Source: Erythrocercus mccallii (taxonomy: Eukaryota; Chordata; Aves; Passeriformes; Dicruridae). Taken from it: DNA of 64,000 bases. Shown one piece after another: positions 23,037 to 34,200 of this stretch. The stretch covers positions 310,001 to 374,000 of the forward strand of contig VZRG01000301.1 in NCBI GenBank assembly GCA_013397435.1, written 5' to 3'. The translations under genes were made by a program, and so were the position numbers. The first letter of the stretch is position 1. Each line of letters starts with the position of its first letter. Below the pieces are notes generated by a model. It did no database searches. It was given only the letters and a program-made list of their open reading frames with translations, and was not told the DNA's origin.

Positions 23037-26000
23037 CTCAACGTGCTGTGTAGGAAAAACTGCATTTTCTTTTCCATCACACAAGCCCCAGCAAAGCTTT
23101 GATGATCAATAGTGATTGATTTCAATAACTGTTAGTTAAAGCATCTACTGTGTGTACTGTAGAAACTCCTGTATGACCTTCTCTGAAGTGATTAAATAAG
23201 CTACTAACTCAAACAGATCTGGATCCATATCCTTTTGTCTAACGGTTTCAGAAGAAAACAGATCTTCCAGGGAGCCACAAAGCAGGCAAGCAAGGAGACA
23301 GGCTTTTCCTTACAAAGCATTTGCTTAATTTAAATCTGGGGTGAAAGTAAGGTTAATTATCATTATGCCAGCATTTTGTTTATTTGTACCTACAAAAACA
23401 GATTGTGGTGTTTAATTGCACTGTGCCTAATTTATTAAAAGCTTATATAATAGAGGAACATGGATGAGATTTTTTCAGAGAATGGTTTTTATCTCAGGAA
23501 AGACAGTCATATACAGATTCATATACACATACTTGTGTATATACTTTTAGTATTTAGCTGTAATATACACTTTTCATAAACACACACATCTGTATTGACA
23601 GATGAGGAAATTGCCATTGTCTTTTACCTTATTTCAGCTTGAACTAAGAACACGTACAATCTAATTCACTGATTTACAGTTCTTTTCACCTCCCAAACCT
23701 CTGTTTTTGTGTCTGTAAAACTGTATTACAGGTAGACATGGTCTTTCCACAACAACTTATGGAACACTTGGGACCTATTTTAGTATCTATAGCATCTATA
23801 CTACCTATAAAACTTAGTACATACCTTGGAGGACATCCTTTGGGGGAGAAATATTTACAGAACTGGACTGATGCATCAACCATAATAAAACATAGCTGAG
23901 TATGAAGTGGCAGATTGCTACAGCCTCCTAGTTTTAACACCTATTAAGAATAATCTCTGATGAATGCCAGAAAATACAGTCCAAAATACTAGGCAGTCTC
24001 CTGCCACATGAAGCTTGAGTACAAGGACACTTTTTATTAGTGGGCTCAAGCAGCTAAAGGTGAAGTGGTTTTGATAGTGTTGGCAAAATCAAAGCACTTT
24101 AAGCCACTGTGTTCATACAGAATGAGTTTGAAGACACCATTTATAGCTCAAATTATTACTGCTGGTATCCCTGTGAAAACTGACTGAAAGATGCCAGCTA
24201 TAAAAAGAAATTCCAGCATTTTTTCCAAGGCTGCATTCCCTCATAGATAGACAGGGAAATTATGGTAAAACCTTAGAGCCCAATTAAGTTAACAGACTCT
24301 TACTTGGAGCACAGGAAGCAGAATAAGGGTTTGTTCAGAACGTAGCTCTCCATAGGATATCAGCAGTGGTTGCCAATGCCACATGGGTCCTTCTGTGCTA
24401 CACTGTGCCACTGCTATCATCACAGTGAAGGCTCTACATGTAAAAATGAGCTGGCTAATTAATCACAAATCTTACTAAAACATTAACAAAAAAGAAAAGC
24501 TCTGGTGCCACTTCTCAAAAGTATTAGGCTGTGCCCATTTTATTCTACTTTTTCTCATCAGTTATGAAGCAGTCATTATATAAAGGTTTGGAATGAACTA
24601 ACTTGCCCTACTTCCCATGTATCTCAGTGTGATGCATTTACTTTGGAAATGGTTGATTTTAAACAGATGATCCTGAAACTATAAAATAAAAGATTATGTT
24701 TTTATTTTTAAACACACATTATACCTTTTCATGTCTCTAGGTACCTGTTCCATAATAATTTTCCTCCTCCTTGTATATTAATTTCCTTATGCAATTTAAA
24801 AGTCTGTTTGGTATATTAAACCCTATTAATCTAAGATAAGTGCAGATAGTATCAAATCTATTGAAATAATGAAGTTGTGAGTCAAAACAAAGGGACAGAG
24901 GATTTTTTATCAATCAAAGATGTTGAAGATTAAAAGTCCATTCCCTTCACAGTAGGATCTCTGAATTCACCTAAAGGAGCCTTTGGACTTTACAGAAACC
25001 ATTCATAATTAAAAGATAACCTATTGCTTACAGAGGAGGCTGCAAGACTGAACCACTTGCTTGACCTGATCTTTATCATTTACCTGCAGTACAGGTATAA
25101 AGTTACCAGTTCTGATCTCATTGTCAGCTCTAACCTCCATCAACTCACCTCAGCTTCAGTGAGAGCTGACTGCTGCTAAAGGTTTCAGCTACTGACCGAA
25201 GGATGTCTGGCTGTACGTCCTGTTGATCCATCTTGTGCTCTACTGAGATGTGCTTGGTCCTTCCTAGCTTTCAGCCAGGGCTGGAGGACATCCCACAATG
25301 ATGATTTCAGAAGCTTTAGGCAGTCACAGCAATAGCCTGAGGCCACAGTTTATGTTTCTTGGCATTTTATACTTCTTCACAATAATATTTGTGAAGTGAA
25401 AGAAGATAATACTCCCCTTATTATTTAGATACTGTGATATGTCTGGCTCTACAAGGATTCCACCAGAAGGATTAATAATTTGACACCAAGAAGCAGGCAA
25501 CAGAGTTATTTTTGTTACAGGGTGAATTCAGTACTCTGGAGGATGGTGTCCAGTGCAGAAGGACTTCAGAATTCTGACATGAGTGCTTTAAAAGCAGATA
25601 AAGGAGCAAATGCATAATGCATTTTAATAGGTACTTACATGTTAAATAGTGGCAGTGTATTATTCTGAGATATAGCTTTGAAATTATAAATTTTTTGGAT
25701 TTATATGTTTTTAAAGCTTTTTGATCCTACTTTTTATAATTAAAGCAATGTGGCTTAAATGCATGTAATAGGAAGTGGCAGAACATGCCAACACACCTTT
25801 GGGAACATGATTGTGTGCTATTTCTTGTAGCTTTGTTTAGTCTCAGAAAATTAACCCTAACATTGATAAGCAACACTCATAAATTCAGGTCAGATAGTGC
25901 TGCCTTGTTTCATTCAAAGAAGAAAAAAATCATTTCAAAGACTTACTCTTCTGAGCTCAGAAGCTTGAATAACACCCAGGACACTCAGACAATGGCCATC

Positions 26001-26609
26001 AGGGTTTCATCAATGGATCATCAAATTAAGCTTTTTTTTTAATGCTAATTTACATGTGTACATGAAGTTGTGGTGAGAAATGAGTACAGTTTCATTTGAC
26101 ACTTTGCTATCTGTAAATAACAAATGGATTTGTTTCTTGATAGCAGGATTGGTAACTTTTTTTTTTAATATTTTTCTTCCTTAAGAACTCACAGGGAGAA
26201 AATGTATAAATTTCTTATTTATTTTCAGGTCTATAAGGAGCAGAGCACAAGTTTCAAAATTAATAAATTTTGAATCACAAATGGATCTGACTAGGTAAAC
26301 TCCAGAGACTTCTAACAAGATATAGAGCATTTCACTCCTATGACACTGGTTTGAAATTAGCCCAGGTGAACAGAGAGCAGGAGTCATTTTCATCTAACGT
26401 CTGTTCAGCAGCCCACACAAAACGAGTTGCTGAGGTTTAATGCATGCATCTCCTTGGGGTCACACAGCTGCTTTTTATAAACCAACATTAATCAGTAGTT
26501 TAAATTATGAATATGCACAGACAAAGTAGCAGTAGTATGCAAAGTAATCCACATGGGAAAGGGACTAGTCTAACTAAACACAGCAGTAAACTCCAAAGGA
26601 TCTGCTGCA
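23037..26609. other. Intergenic sequence
   Basis: No gene recognised. A slightly GC-richer stretch at about 25080-25340 has no readable coding content. Confidence 0.5.
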
Positions 26610-27315
26610 ATTCAGGAGAAAAATCTTGATATCAGCACTGGTATTTCTTTGAAATCATCAACTCAAAGCTTGAAGCTCAAAAGCAATCAGAAAGTCAAAC
26701 AGATGTTCAAAGCTACTAGGAAATATACAGAGAAACAGGAAGCATCATCATTCCAATGATGTTAGTTCCACATCTGGAAAATTATTTTCTTTTTTCATTG
26801 CCTCATCATAAAAATACTGGAGATCTAGAAGAGTTCTTAAAAACATTCCTAGAAAATACAAGGGAGCAATGATAATCTGAAGCTTGACACTAGTTGAAAA
26901 TAGAGAAATATCAGTTAGACAATTCCTCAGTCTGAAGGAGGGTCAATGAACAGGACATATGAAAAGAAAGTGATATCATGGATGGCATGAAGAGAGAGAA
27001 TTGGCATGTTTATTCATTTTTTCCACATAAGAGAAAAACTAGGAGGCATTAAATGAAATCACTAGGCAGCAGGTATAAAATAAACAGATGCGTTTTTCCA
27101 TGCTATACGTAATTATATTATGGAACGTATTGCCACAGGATGTTACAAAACCCAGATGTGTTTAGAAAGTGGCTACAGAGGTCCATGGAAGTAAGGGCCA
27201 TCAAGGATAATTAACACAATACTATTGCAACCTCTTCTACTGGAATGCCCAAGCTGCTGATTACAAGTAGCTTAGAATATAAGCTTGGGGAAGTGTATTT
27301 CTATGCTACCATTTA
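26610..27315 (+). mobile_element. Ancient CR1-like LINE remnant (3' half)
   Basis: The order of weakly conserved blocks matches the older amniote CR1 type seen in turtles and crocodilians: GGAGAAAAATCTTGATATCA, ACTCAAAGCTTGAAGCTC, CACATCTGGAAA, AAAACTAGGAGGCATTAAATG, AGGCAGCAGGTATAAAATAA, ATTGCCACAGGATGTTACA and GAGGTCCATGG. It is much more diverged than the bird CR1 copies elsewhere in the window and lacks the bird octamer tail. The identification is from remembered family consensus, not alignment. Confidence 0.65.
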
Positions 27316-29299
27316 ATTTTTATGGTTTCCAACAAGATATTTCTCTCAGGCATCTCCTAGTAGCTGTGCCAAGAGAGGCTTCCAGGTTGAGTGGCGTGGC
27401 TGTTTCTACAACAGTCTAAAAAATACTACTTGGCAATTATTTTTGTAAATATATTCCAAGCAAAGAACCAATTGTTTATTGTGGTAAATGTGCTTAAAAA
27501 AAACTATCCAGTATCTGATAAAAATGAGCATAGGAAACAAATTATTTCACAAGGGAAGAATACCTCTTAGAGGGTTTTTTTGTTGGTTGTGGTGTGGGGG
27601 TACTAAATGCAGATTTCTTCGTCTTTAATTCAAAGGTGCTATGACAGTTGAATCTCTGAATATGTAAAATGAAAAATATATGGTGAACTTACTAGAGCAA
27701 TAACATTAAATTCAGGGGAAAATATGTTTAATACTTCATGAAAGAAACAAAAATTATTTTCAGCATCTTGTACTTCATTGGAAAAATATTTGTTTCAAAT
27801 TTACCTCTACAAATGCTGATATTTTATAAACTCTTAAAGAATGAAAGAACTTATTTCAGATTATCTCTTGTAGCATTCATTATATTGTAATTAAGAGATA
27901 GGTAGGAAGTCCTATTCACATTCAAATTATCCTGTTCTTTATATAAATGGGAATTGTGTAATATAACAGGTTTTTACCCTGTATTTTCAAAATGAGAATT
28001 GCTGTCTATATTTGTTATAGAGGAAGTTGCCATTTTCTGTCCCCCTGGAACAGCTACCTACATACATATTACATATTCCTTCTGTACTTATTTTTCCTGG
28101 AAGTTTCTCAGTAGTTTCTCAGTATTAAGAACCGTAACAATTATTTTTATTCCTTTGTGTGCTCTTGTACATAAGTCTATCATATATAAAATGTAACCAT
28201 CTAGCATTTTCTTCTTTTAAATCAGTAGGTTGTATTTTTAAAGAATTTTCAAGCATCTGGCATAAAAATGTCTGCATTTTGCTTCAACAGAAAGAGCATC
28301 TCAATAAGAGTTACATATGGGTCAAGACAATGGCTGCAGGAAAAGGACCAGTTTTGGAGGTCAGTCAATTCTCCAGCACCTTCTGCATGAGGGCNNNNNN
28401 NNNNNNNNNNNNNNNNNNNNNNNNNNNNNNNNNNNNNNNNNNNNNNNNNNNNNNNNNNNNNNNNNNNNNNNNNNNNNNNNNNNNNNNNNNNNNNNNNNNN
28501 NNNNNNNNNNNNNNNNNNNNNNNNATATGTTTAACTGAGAAATGTTTAACCATCTATAGCCAAAATGTTCAAAGGAAAAGAAGGAAAAAATACAGCTGTT
28601 TTCTACTTTCCTTCATGTTGGCACAAGTAGAAAAGTGCATCAGTAGAATTCCCAGTAATCAAGTAATAATCAAATTTGAATGTCTGGATCATTATCACAC
28701 ATAATGGATGGAATTTTTTTTTTAAGTGTTATTTCTTTCTATTTGATTTGAAGTACTGTTATGCATCATGGAAAAGGATTTTTGGACCTGAAATCTGAAC
28801 CCATCAGTCACTGGGAGCTGCTTATCCAGGCTATTAAAATAATTTTAAGTACATGTCTGGTTAAATTTGAAGCTAAAATGGAGATTTTAAATCTTCTAGC
28901 TGTCAAGAAATAAGGGAGCTTAACAATATTTATGAAAGCTCACCAAAAAATAGATAATCAGTACCAAACTGAAGGCTCTTCCTAATACAATGAGAAGCCA
29001 TTGACAACTGACAAAACCACTTTAAGGCTTCCACACTGGAGAATTAAGTCCTAGCTCAAGGGAAGGAGTAGAAACTTTACGTTGACCCTAAATAATTTAA
29101 TGAACAAACAGCAAAACAATAGAGAATAGTTAAACAGCACTATTCTTTCTAAAATATGGAGATAACTTGAGTTATATTCCCTAACAGCTATTGAGATTAA
29201 ATTGTTTTAGAAAATGATAACATATGCTTGAAAATTTTATGCAATCTTCAAGGAAAAAGATCCAATCAAGTTGACTACAGTGTGAAAGTTAAATTCTAT
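27316..29299. other. Intergenic AT-rich sequence with an assembly gap
   Basis: Nothing was recognised apart from the 130-N gap. Confidence 0.5.
28395..28524. other. Assembly gap of 130 Ns
   Basis: Unknown bases. The left flank ends CTTCTGCATGAGGGC, slightly GC-richer than its surroundings; the right flank starts ATATGTTTAACTG. Frames called across it are artefacts. Confidence 1.
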
Positions 29300-29305
29300 G
29301 GAAAT
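29300..29305. repeat. Target-site duplication GGAAAT (left) of LTR D
   Basis: GGAAAT here matches 29765-29770 exactly. Confidence 0.65.
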
Positions 29306-29764
29306 TATGGGGATGGGAACTCCATAGGATCTGAGGGTCCAGCCGTCCAGATATGGCTTAATAATAATTAGCAAGACAGCATGATCGAGAGTGTCTGGAA
29401 ACTCAAAAGGGTTTAATAGCTGAACTGAAAATTACAAAAATAAAGAGCTAAGCCATGCACAGTGCTAGGGTAGATCTAGCACCTGCTAAAACACCCCGAA
29501 AATGCCTGCTGGTCCCTTTGTTCTGTCACTTCTTCTACCTAATGATTGAGGCGGTTCCTCTGTTAACCTGCCAATGACAAGGGCTATAGGTTTTGAGGGA
29601 CAATGACAGAGGCCAACAGGTGCTTCTCTCTTGGCTCTGAGCCAATCACAAAGAGAAGAACACAGAACTTTCCGGTTACACTTCCTAATAAGTCAAGCAG
29701 GAACTCCAAACCATTTTCTTATACAGAAAGACCCACCACAGAAGTGGGGGGGTGTATTACTACA
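29306..29764 (-). mobile_element. LTR D: probable solo LTR of a different retrovirus family, 6-bp target duplication
   Basis: On the minus strand it begins TGTAGTAATACACC, contains two inverted CCAAT-type sites (GATTGGCTC near 29645 and CATTGGCAGG near 29571) and an ATTAAA polyadenylation-like signal at 29417-29412 near GAGTTTCCAGACACTCTCG. It ends near CCCATCCCCATA. GGAAAT flanks it (29300-29305 and 29765-29770). A 6-bp duplication and about 460 bp length fit a class II (ERVK-like) LTR. The last bases read TA rather than CA, so the left boundary may be off by a few bases or mutated. Confidence 0.75.
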
Positions 29765-29770
29765 GGAAAT
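29765..29770. repeat. Target-site duplication GGAAAT (right) of LTR D
   Basis: GGAAAT follows the TGTAG-type 5' terminus of the reverse LTR and matches 29300-29305. Confidence 0.65.
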
Positions 29771-30324
29771 GCCCTTTAAAACACCAATCACCAAGGGAGT
29801 GAGATCTTAAAAAAGAGAATGCAGATGTTAATGATGTGAAGATGACAGATAGTCTTAACCAGCAGATAATGAATACTGAAACTATGAAGACTGTACAAGA
29901 AAACACCCCCCAAAAAAGCGCAAGTCTGTGTGGAAGTTTTTTACTAGGCAATATTCTACAATCACTGCCTCTTCTTTTGTGACCATGTTATCTCTCTCCA
30001 ACAATTATACCTATATTTGAACATAAATCCCATTCTGTATTTACTTGTGTTCAATTAATTTGTATTTTCACTTGTGATACGATAAACTTTTCTGAGTGTT
30101 CCATTATGACCATATTTATCTAGCAGACTAACTGAATAATTCATATAAATAATGCAGCTTATTTTCTGCCTTTCTGCCTTTTGAAAGGCAGAAAATCTCA
30201 CCACATAGATTTTAAGAAATTATGAAGATAGCAAAATGAAATAAATAAAAACATCACTGTTCCAACTCAACATAACCCTCTTGCTGGGATGCAAGTACAC
30301 TCAATGAAGAGGAACATATAATGA
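29771..30324. other. Spacer between LTR D and the CR1 fragment
   Basis: AT-rich; it contains the perfect hairpin at 30161-30196 and nothing else recognisable. Confidence 0.5.
30161..30196. repeat. Perfect inverted repeat (14-bp stems, 8-base loop)
   Basis: The stem ATTTTCTGCCTTTC (30161-30174) and its exact complement GAAAGGCAGAAAAT (30183-30196) flank the loop TGCCTTTT. The left arm also contains a short TTTCTGCC repeat that could let the arms slip. Confidence 0.93.
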
Positions 30325-30503
30325 TGGGACAAGGGGGAATGTCTTCAAACTGAAAGATTAAATGCTGGATTTACATTAGTAATGTCCAAGGCCAGGGCTT
30401 TGAGCAACTTGGAGTGGTGGAAAGTGTCCTTGCCCATGGCAGGGGGTTGGAACTAGGTGATTTTTAAGGTCGCTTCCAACCCAAACCATCCTCTGATTCT
30501 GTG
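30325..30503 (+). mobile_element. CR1 LINE, short 3' end fragment
   Basis: It begins near GGACAAGGGGGAATGTCTTC, has an internal deletion after GGATTTACATTAG, and resumes with AAGGCCAGGGCTTTGAGCAA and TTGCCCATGGCAGGGGGTTG. It ends with CCAACCCAAACCATCCTCTG and ATTCTGTGAT. The tail is cut by the LTR inserted at 30509, whose duplicated target lies at the CR1 tail. Confidence 0.92.
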
Positions 30504-30508
30504 ATAAC
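30504..30508. repeat. Target-site duplication ATAAC (left) of LTR C
   Basis: It lies at the very end of the CR1 fragment (GTGATAAC then TGTTATAG) and matches 31264-31268 exactly. Confidence 0.9.
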
Positions 30509-31263
30509 TGTTATAGATGAATTTAAGAGATAATTCGTGCTGAAATATTTTATAAGAATATGTTGTTATAATGTAGAAAATAGTCTCTGTATAAAACCTG
30601 ATTCTCTCCAGGAAAGTACTAAAATACCAGACACTGCTGCAGCTGGGTGGAGATCACACCTGAATACCAGAGATAAGAGACGGGACCTTGTGTCCCAAAG
30701 GAGCAACAACAGCCTCTCCATTCAGCCAGCAGAGGTGTGAAAACACATTTCATTTCTTTATCATTTTACCAGAATGACTCCTCCCAAAACAGCTCCCTCA
30801 GATGGACTGGACAGTTAACAATAATTGCTGGACCATCAACGGCCAAAGACAACTATCAAAACCCTTTGTATAATGGAGGCACCGTCCTTTTCAGCAACAC
30901 AAAGAGGCAATGACTGCCTCTGTTTCAAACCCAGGAAATGCCTAGACACACAGAAACTACATTGTTTCATTCCGGGAAAGCTTTTACCTACCAAAAAAAG
31001 CTGTATTCTTTCATTGTCCACCTTCGCCTCGGGCTACAAACAGCAGTATAAAAACCCACAATGCAGAAGACGTTTCATGGAGCAGATAGGGGTGTCCTTT
31101 AGACGCTGTCACTCTGTTCCACCAAGTGCCAGGTCCCCGGGTCGGCACTTTGGACTTTGGTTCGTGGCTTGCTTTTCTATTTTCCAAATTTTATCCATAT
31201 TGTAATCAATAAATTTATTTCAATTTTATTCAAAATCGGATTGGTGATTTTTCATTTATAACA
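30509..31263 (+). mobile_element. LTR C: solo endogenous retrovirus LTR with 5-bp target duplication
   Basis: This 755-bp LTR runs from TGTTATAGATGAATT to GATTTTTCATTTATAACA. It has a TATA box at 31047-31054 after GCCTCGGGCTAC, a leader with GTCCCCGGGTCGGCAC, and AATAAA at 31208-31213. ATAAC flanks it exactly (30504-30508 and 31264-31268). The termini and the TATA-proximal block match A and B, but the segment between the leader and the last 35 bases differs, so it is a separate subfamily. No internal gag, pol or env sequence is present: it is a recombination-derived solo LTR. Confidence 0.93.
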
Positions 31264-31268
31264 ATAAC
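31264..31268. repeat. Target-site duplication ATAAC (right) of LTR C
   Basis: This is the exact copy of 30504-30508, immediately after the terminal ACA of LTR C. Confidence 0.9.
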
Positions 31269-34200
31269 TGTACAGCTCTGGTTTTGAGACCTGCTTCTGA
31301 AAATGAACAATGCAGCCCAACATCTGCATGTGTGACTATGGAACTTCATCAGTATGCAAGTCTTTCTATATTTCCATATTTTTTTTTGCCTTTGGTTAAT
31401 TAAGTTCTCCCTAGAATGTCTGACTATAGCAAGATAATCTCTACTTTGCAAAGATTAACCCCATTAATACCAATTAACACATAACAAAGAGGGCTTTTAA
31501 TGTTTTACAGCGGCAGGCTAAGGAGGATGGTTCTGAGGAGGATTAGAGGGGATCACTTGTATCTGTAGTTTATGACATCTCATTAAATAGCCTATAATAA
31601 CCATCAAACATTTTATAGTGATGAAGTTGTAAATGTTTAAGCAGTGGGATCCATTACTGCAGTGAAGAAGAGGAATTTTTCTCATACAGTTTAATACATA
31701 GGAAAAGAGGAAAATGACAAGTCCTACAGAAAGCAAAGACTCAAAGATGGTATCAGCAGCATCACAGGTTTTCAGAATGAAATCTAGGTTTGTTTCCTTG
31801 TTTATACAAAAAAAAAACAACCAACAACCCCCACAAGAAACCACCTCTAAACAAACAGCCTGCACTCACTTTAAAACACTCCAAATTCAACAGAGGAATT
31901 AGCTTTTCCCTGATGATGGATAATGACTTCACTGCATCAGTTTATTCTTTGCATTTTTTCCTAAGAAAATCTCTGACCAATGTCAGTGAATTAATACATT
32001 TTTTGGAATTAGAACTTCAAGCATTTTGTATTTTTTCACTGAAAATATCAAGCATGTATTTTTAAATAAAAACAGTTACGTTCCTCCTAACACCAAGTTC
32101 TTATAAATTTTTACTTAATTGAGAATAGGATTCTTTTGTGCTATGGATCTCTACAACAATAGTAAGGAAGGACCCCTGTCCTGGGGCCTTTACAAGGGAC
32201 ATAAAAAAAGCAGATATTAAAATGAAAACTTATTATCCTATGTTTACTGAATGGATTTATGAACATCTAATATATTGTTTCCTCAAACTCTACTGTAACT
32301 GTTTCTTTCTTCCGTTTCCTATCAATATGCTCAGACTCACATTAGAAAATAATGTTATTGGACATATTAACATCAGAATTTATTTCATAAACAACAACTG
32401 AATCGGTACTTTTTGCTTTTTTGGGTTTTTTCCCTTTCAGATATAAAAGTTAAAAATATGTCAATGGATGAATGTATACTAAAATCCTTGGGAAGTATAC
32501 TTGATATTTTTAGTGCAGATAGAAACTGGAAAAGTAATTTTTTTCCTCTGTACAAGCCAGTACCTTTACAGGGCATGAAAAAAATAGAACCTTGCATTTT
32601 TGATAAGAGCCAATTAATCTCCAGTGTAATGCTCTGTTCTGTTCTGCTTTGCCACCCTCCTGTTCTATTTTATAGATATGATATTTTATTATTCTTCCAA
32701 AGATCTGAGAATGTATTAGGCATGGAAGCTGCCACTCTGGCAGGTTCATGTGAGGAGATGAACCTACTGTCAGACCTTGTCACACTGGCAGTTATTGCAT
32801 TTCAGTAACTCTGTCAATTTAACAGAGATACCCATATAAATACAGCGACCTATATAAAGTCTGCTTTGCTGAACTGACACTATTGCTGCCATGTATTGCC
32901 TCAGAGCTCTTCTGCTCCCACACTTCCTTCCTGCTTGTTGCTAGGTAACCAGAAGGATTTCATAAGCCAGCCCAAAGCAGGTTTTTGGGTTTGGGCATGA
33001 ACTTCAGTAATCTGTTAACTAGCAAATAGAGAAATCAGAATTTGCCATCAGATCCTGCTGGTCAAATTACATCCTGAGATGTGTATGTGCCCATTGCTGG
33101 GCCCCAAGGCAGTCTTTTTGTCAGAACAGAGCCATGGTGCCTTTTCCTCATATTCCACAGGGACATCAACTGTAACCATCTGCTAAAAAATTGCATTATC
33201 TCCTATCTGAACATGATGTACCTTCTCAGAATTTTCAGAGGCCATTATGAACAGTGTGCTCTTCAATAACTGATATGTCAAACATACTTTAAAACTTCAG
33301 ATGAAGCAACAGAGCAAAAATAAGTACATATATTTGCATTTGTATCTTCTTACTTTCATGTAAGCATATCTCAGATTATTGTGGAAATACAGAAATTATG
33401 CATGTGTATGAATTTTTTCACTTCTAGCAGGATTCAGAAGCACCTTTGTGAAAACAAAACAAAAAAAAAGATGCACATGTGCACATCAACTACAAATCTG
33501 GTTACAGTATATTTTTGCCTTCATGGTATAACCACAAAGAGTTATAATGGCAATGTCAGAGTATATTAATCTCTCTGTAACTGCAGAAAAGGCTATTTTA
33601 CAGCAATTCAATTACTCAGTTGGACAAGGTAGGCTTGTATCATGTTCATTATCTTCTTTCTTACCACAGAAGAACTAATTTCTGACTTTCCTCCTCCAGC
33701 ACTTGCCACTGAACTTTCTATTTGACAGCCTAGAGACTCTTGTGTCTGCCCCAGTCTTCCATGATCTATTCTGGATTTTCCTTTAAAAATAAATTTTCTA
33801 ATAGACTAATAGTCCAAGGTTACCCCCCTACTCTTCCATAGAGAAACATTAGAATATCATATGACAGTGCAAATTAGACAGCTTCCCGCAAATCAGTTTT
33901 TCTAAGAGGTGACAGAATAACACTGCTCACTCAGTCACCTGGCTTTTGCTACATCCCATCACCTTAACATCATATCTCTTTAAAAGAAACTCCCTTTGAA
34001 TGCATTAGAACTCTTTTTTCTGTCCCCTGAGAAGACCAGCAATGACAGAATTATTCCAAGCTACAAACAAGCACTCAAAACATGATACAATAATCAGGAA
34101 CTGGGGAAAAAAATAATGATGCTCCACCTGAGTCCTCTGCATTGTTTATAGTGTAAATTATAATGATGCCAAACAATAAGCAAGTGCTCTGCAAGTCCTA

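Noticed and set aside
28159..28704. 181-codon plus-strand frame
   Set aside because: It exists only because it runs through the 130-N gap; the real flanking codons have no motif.
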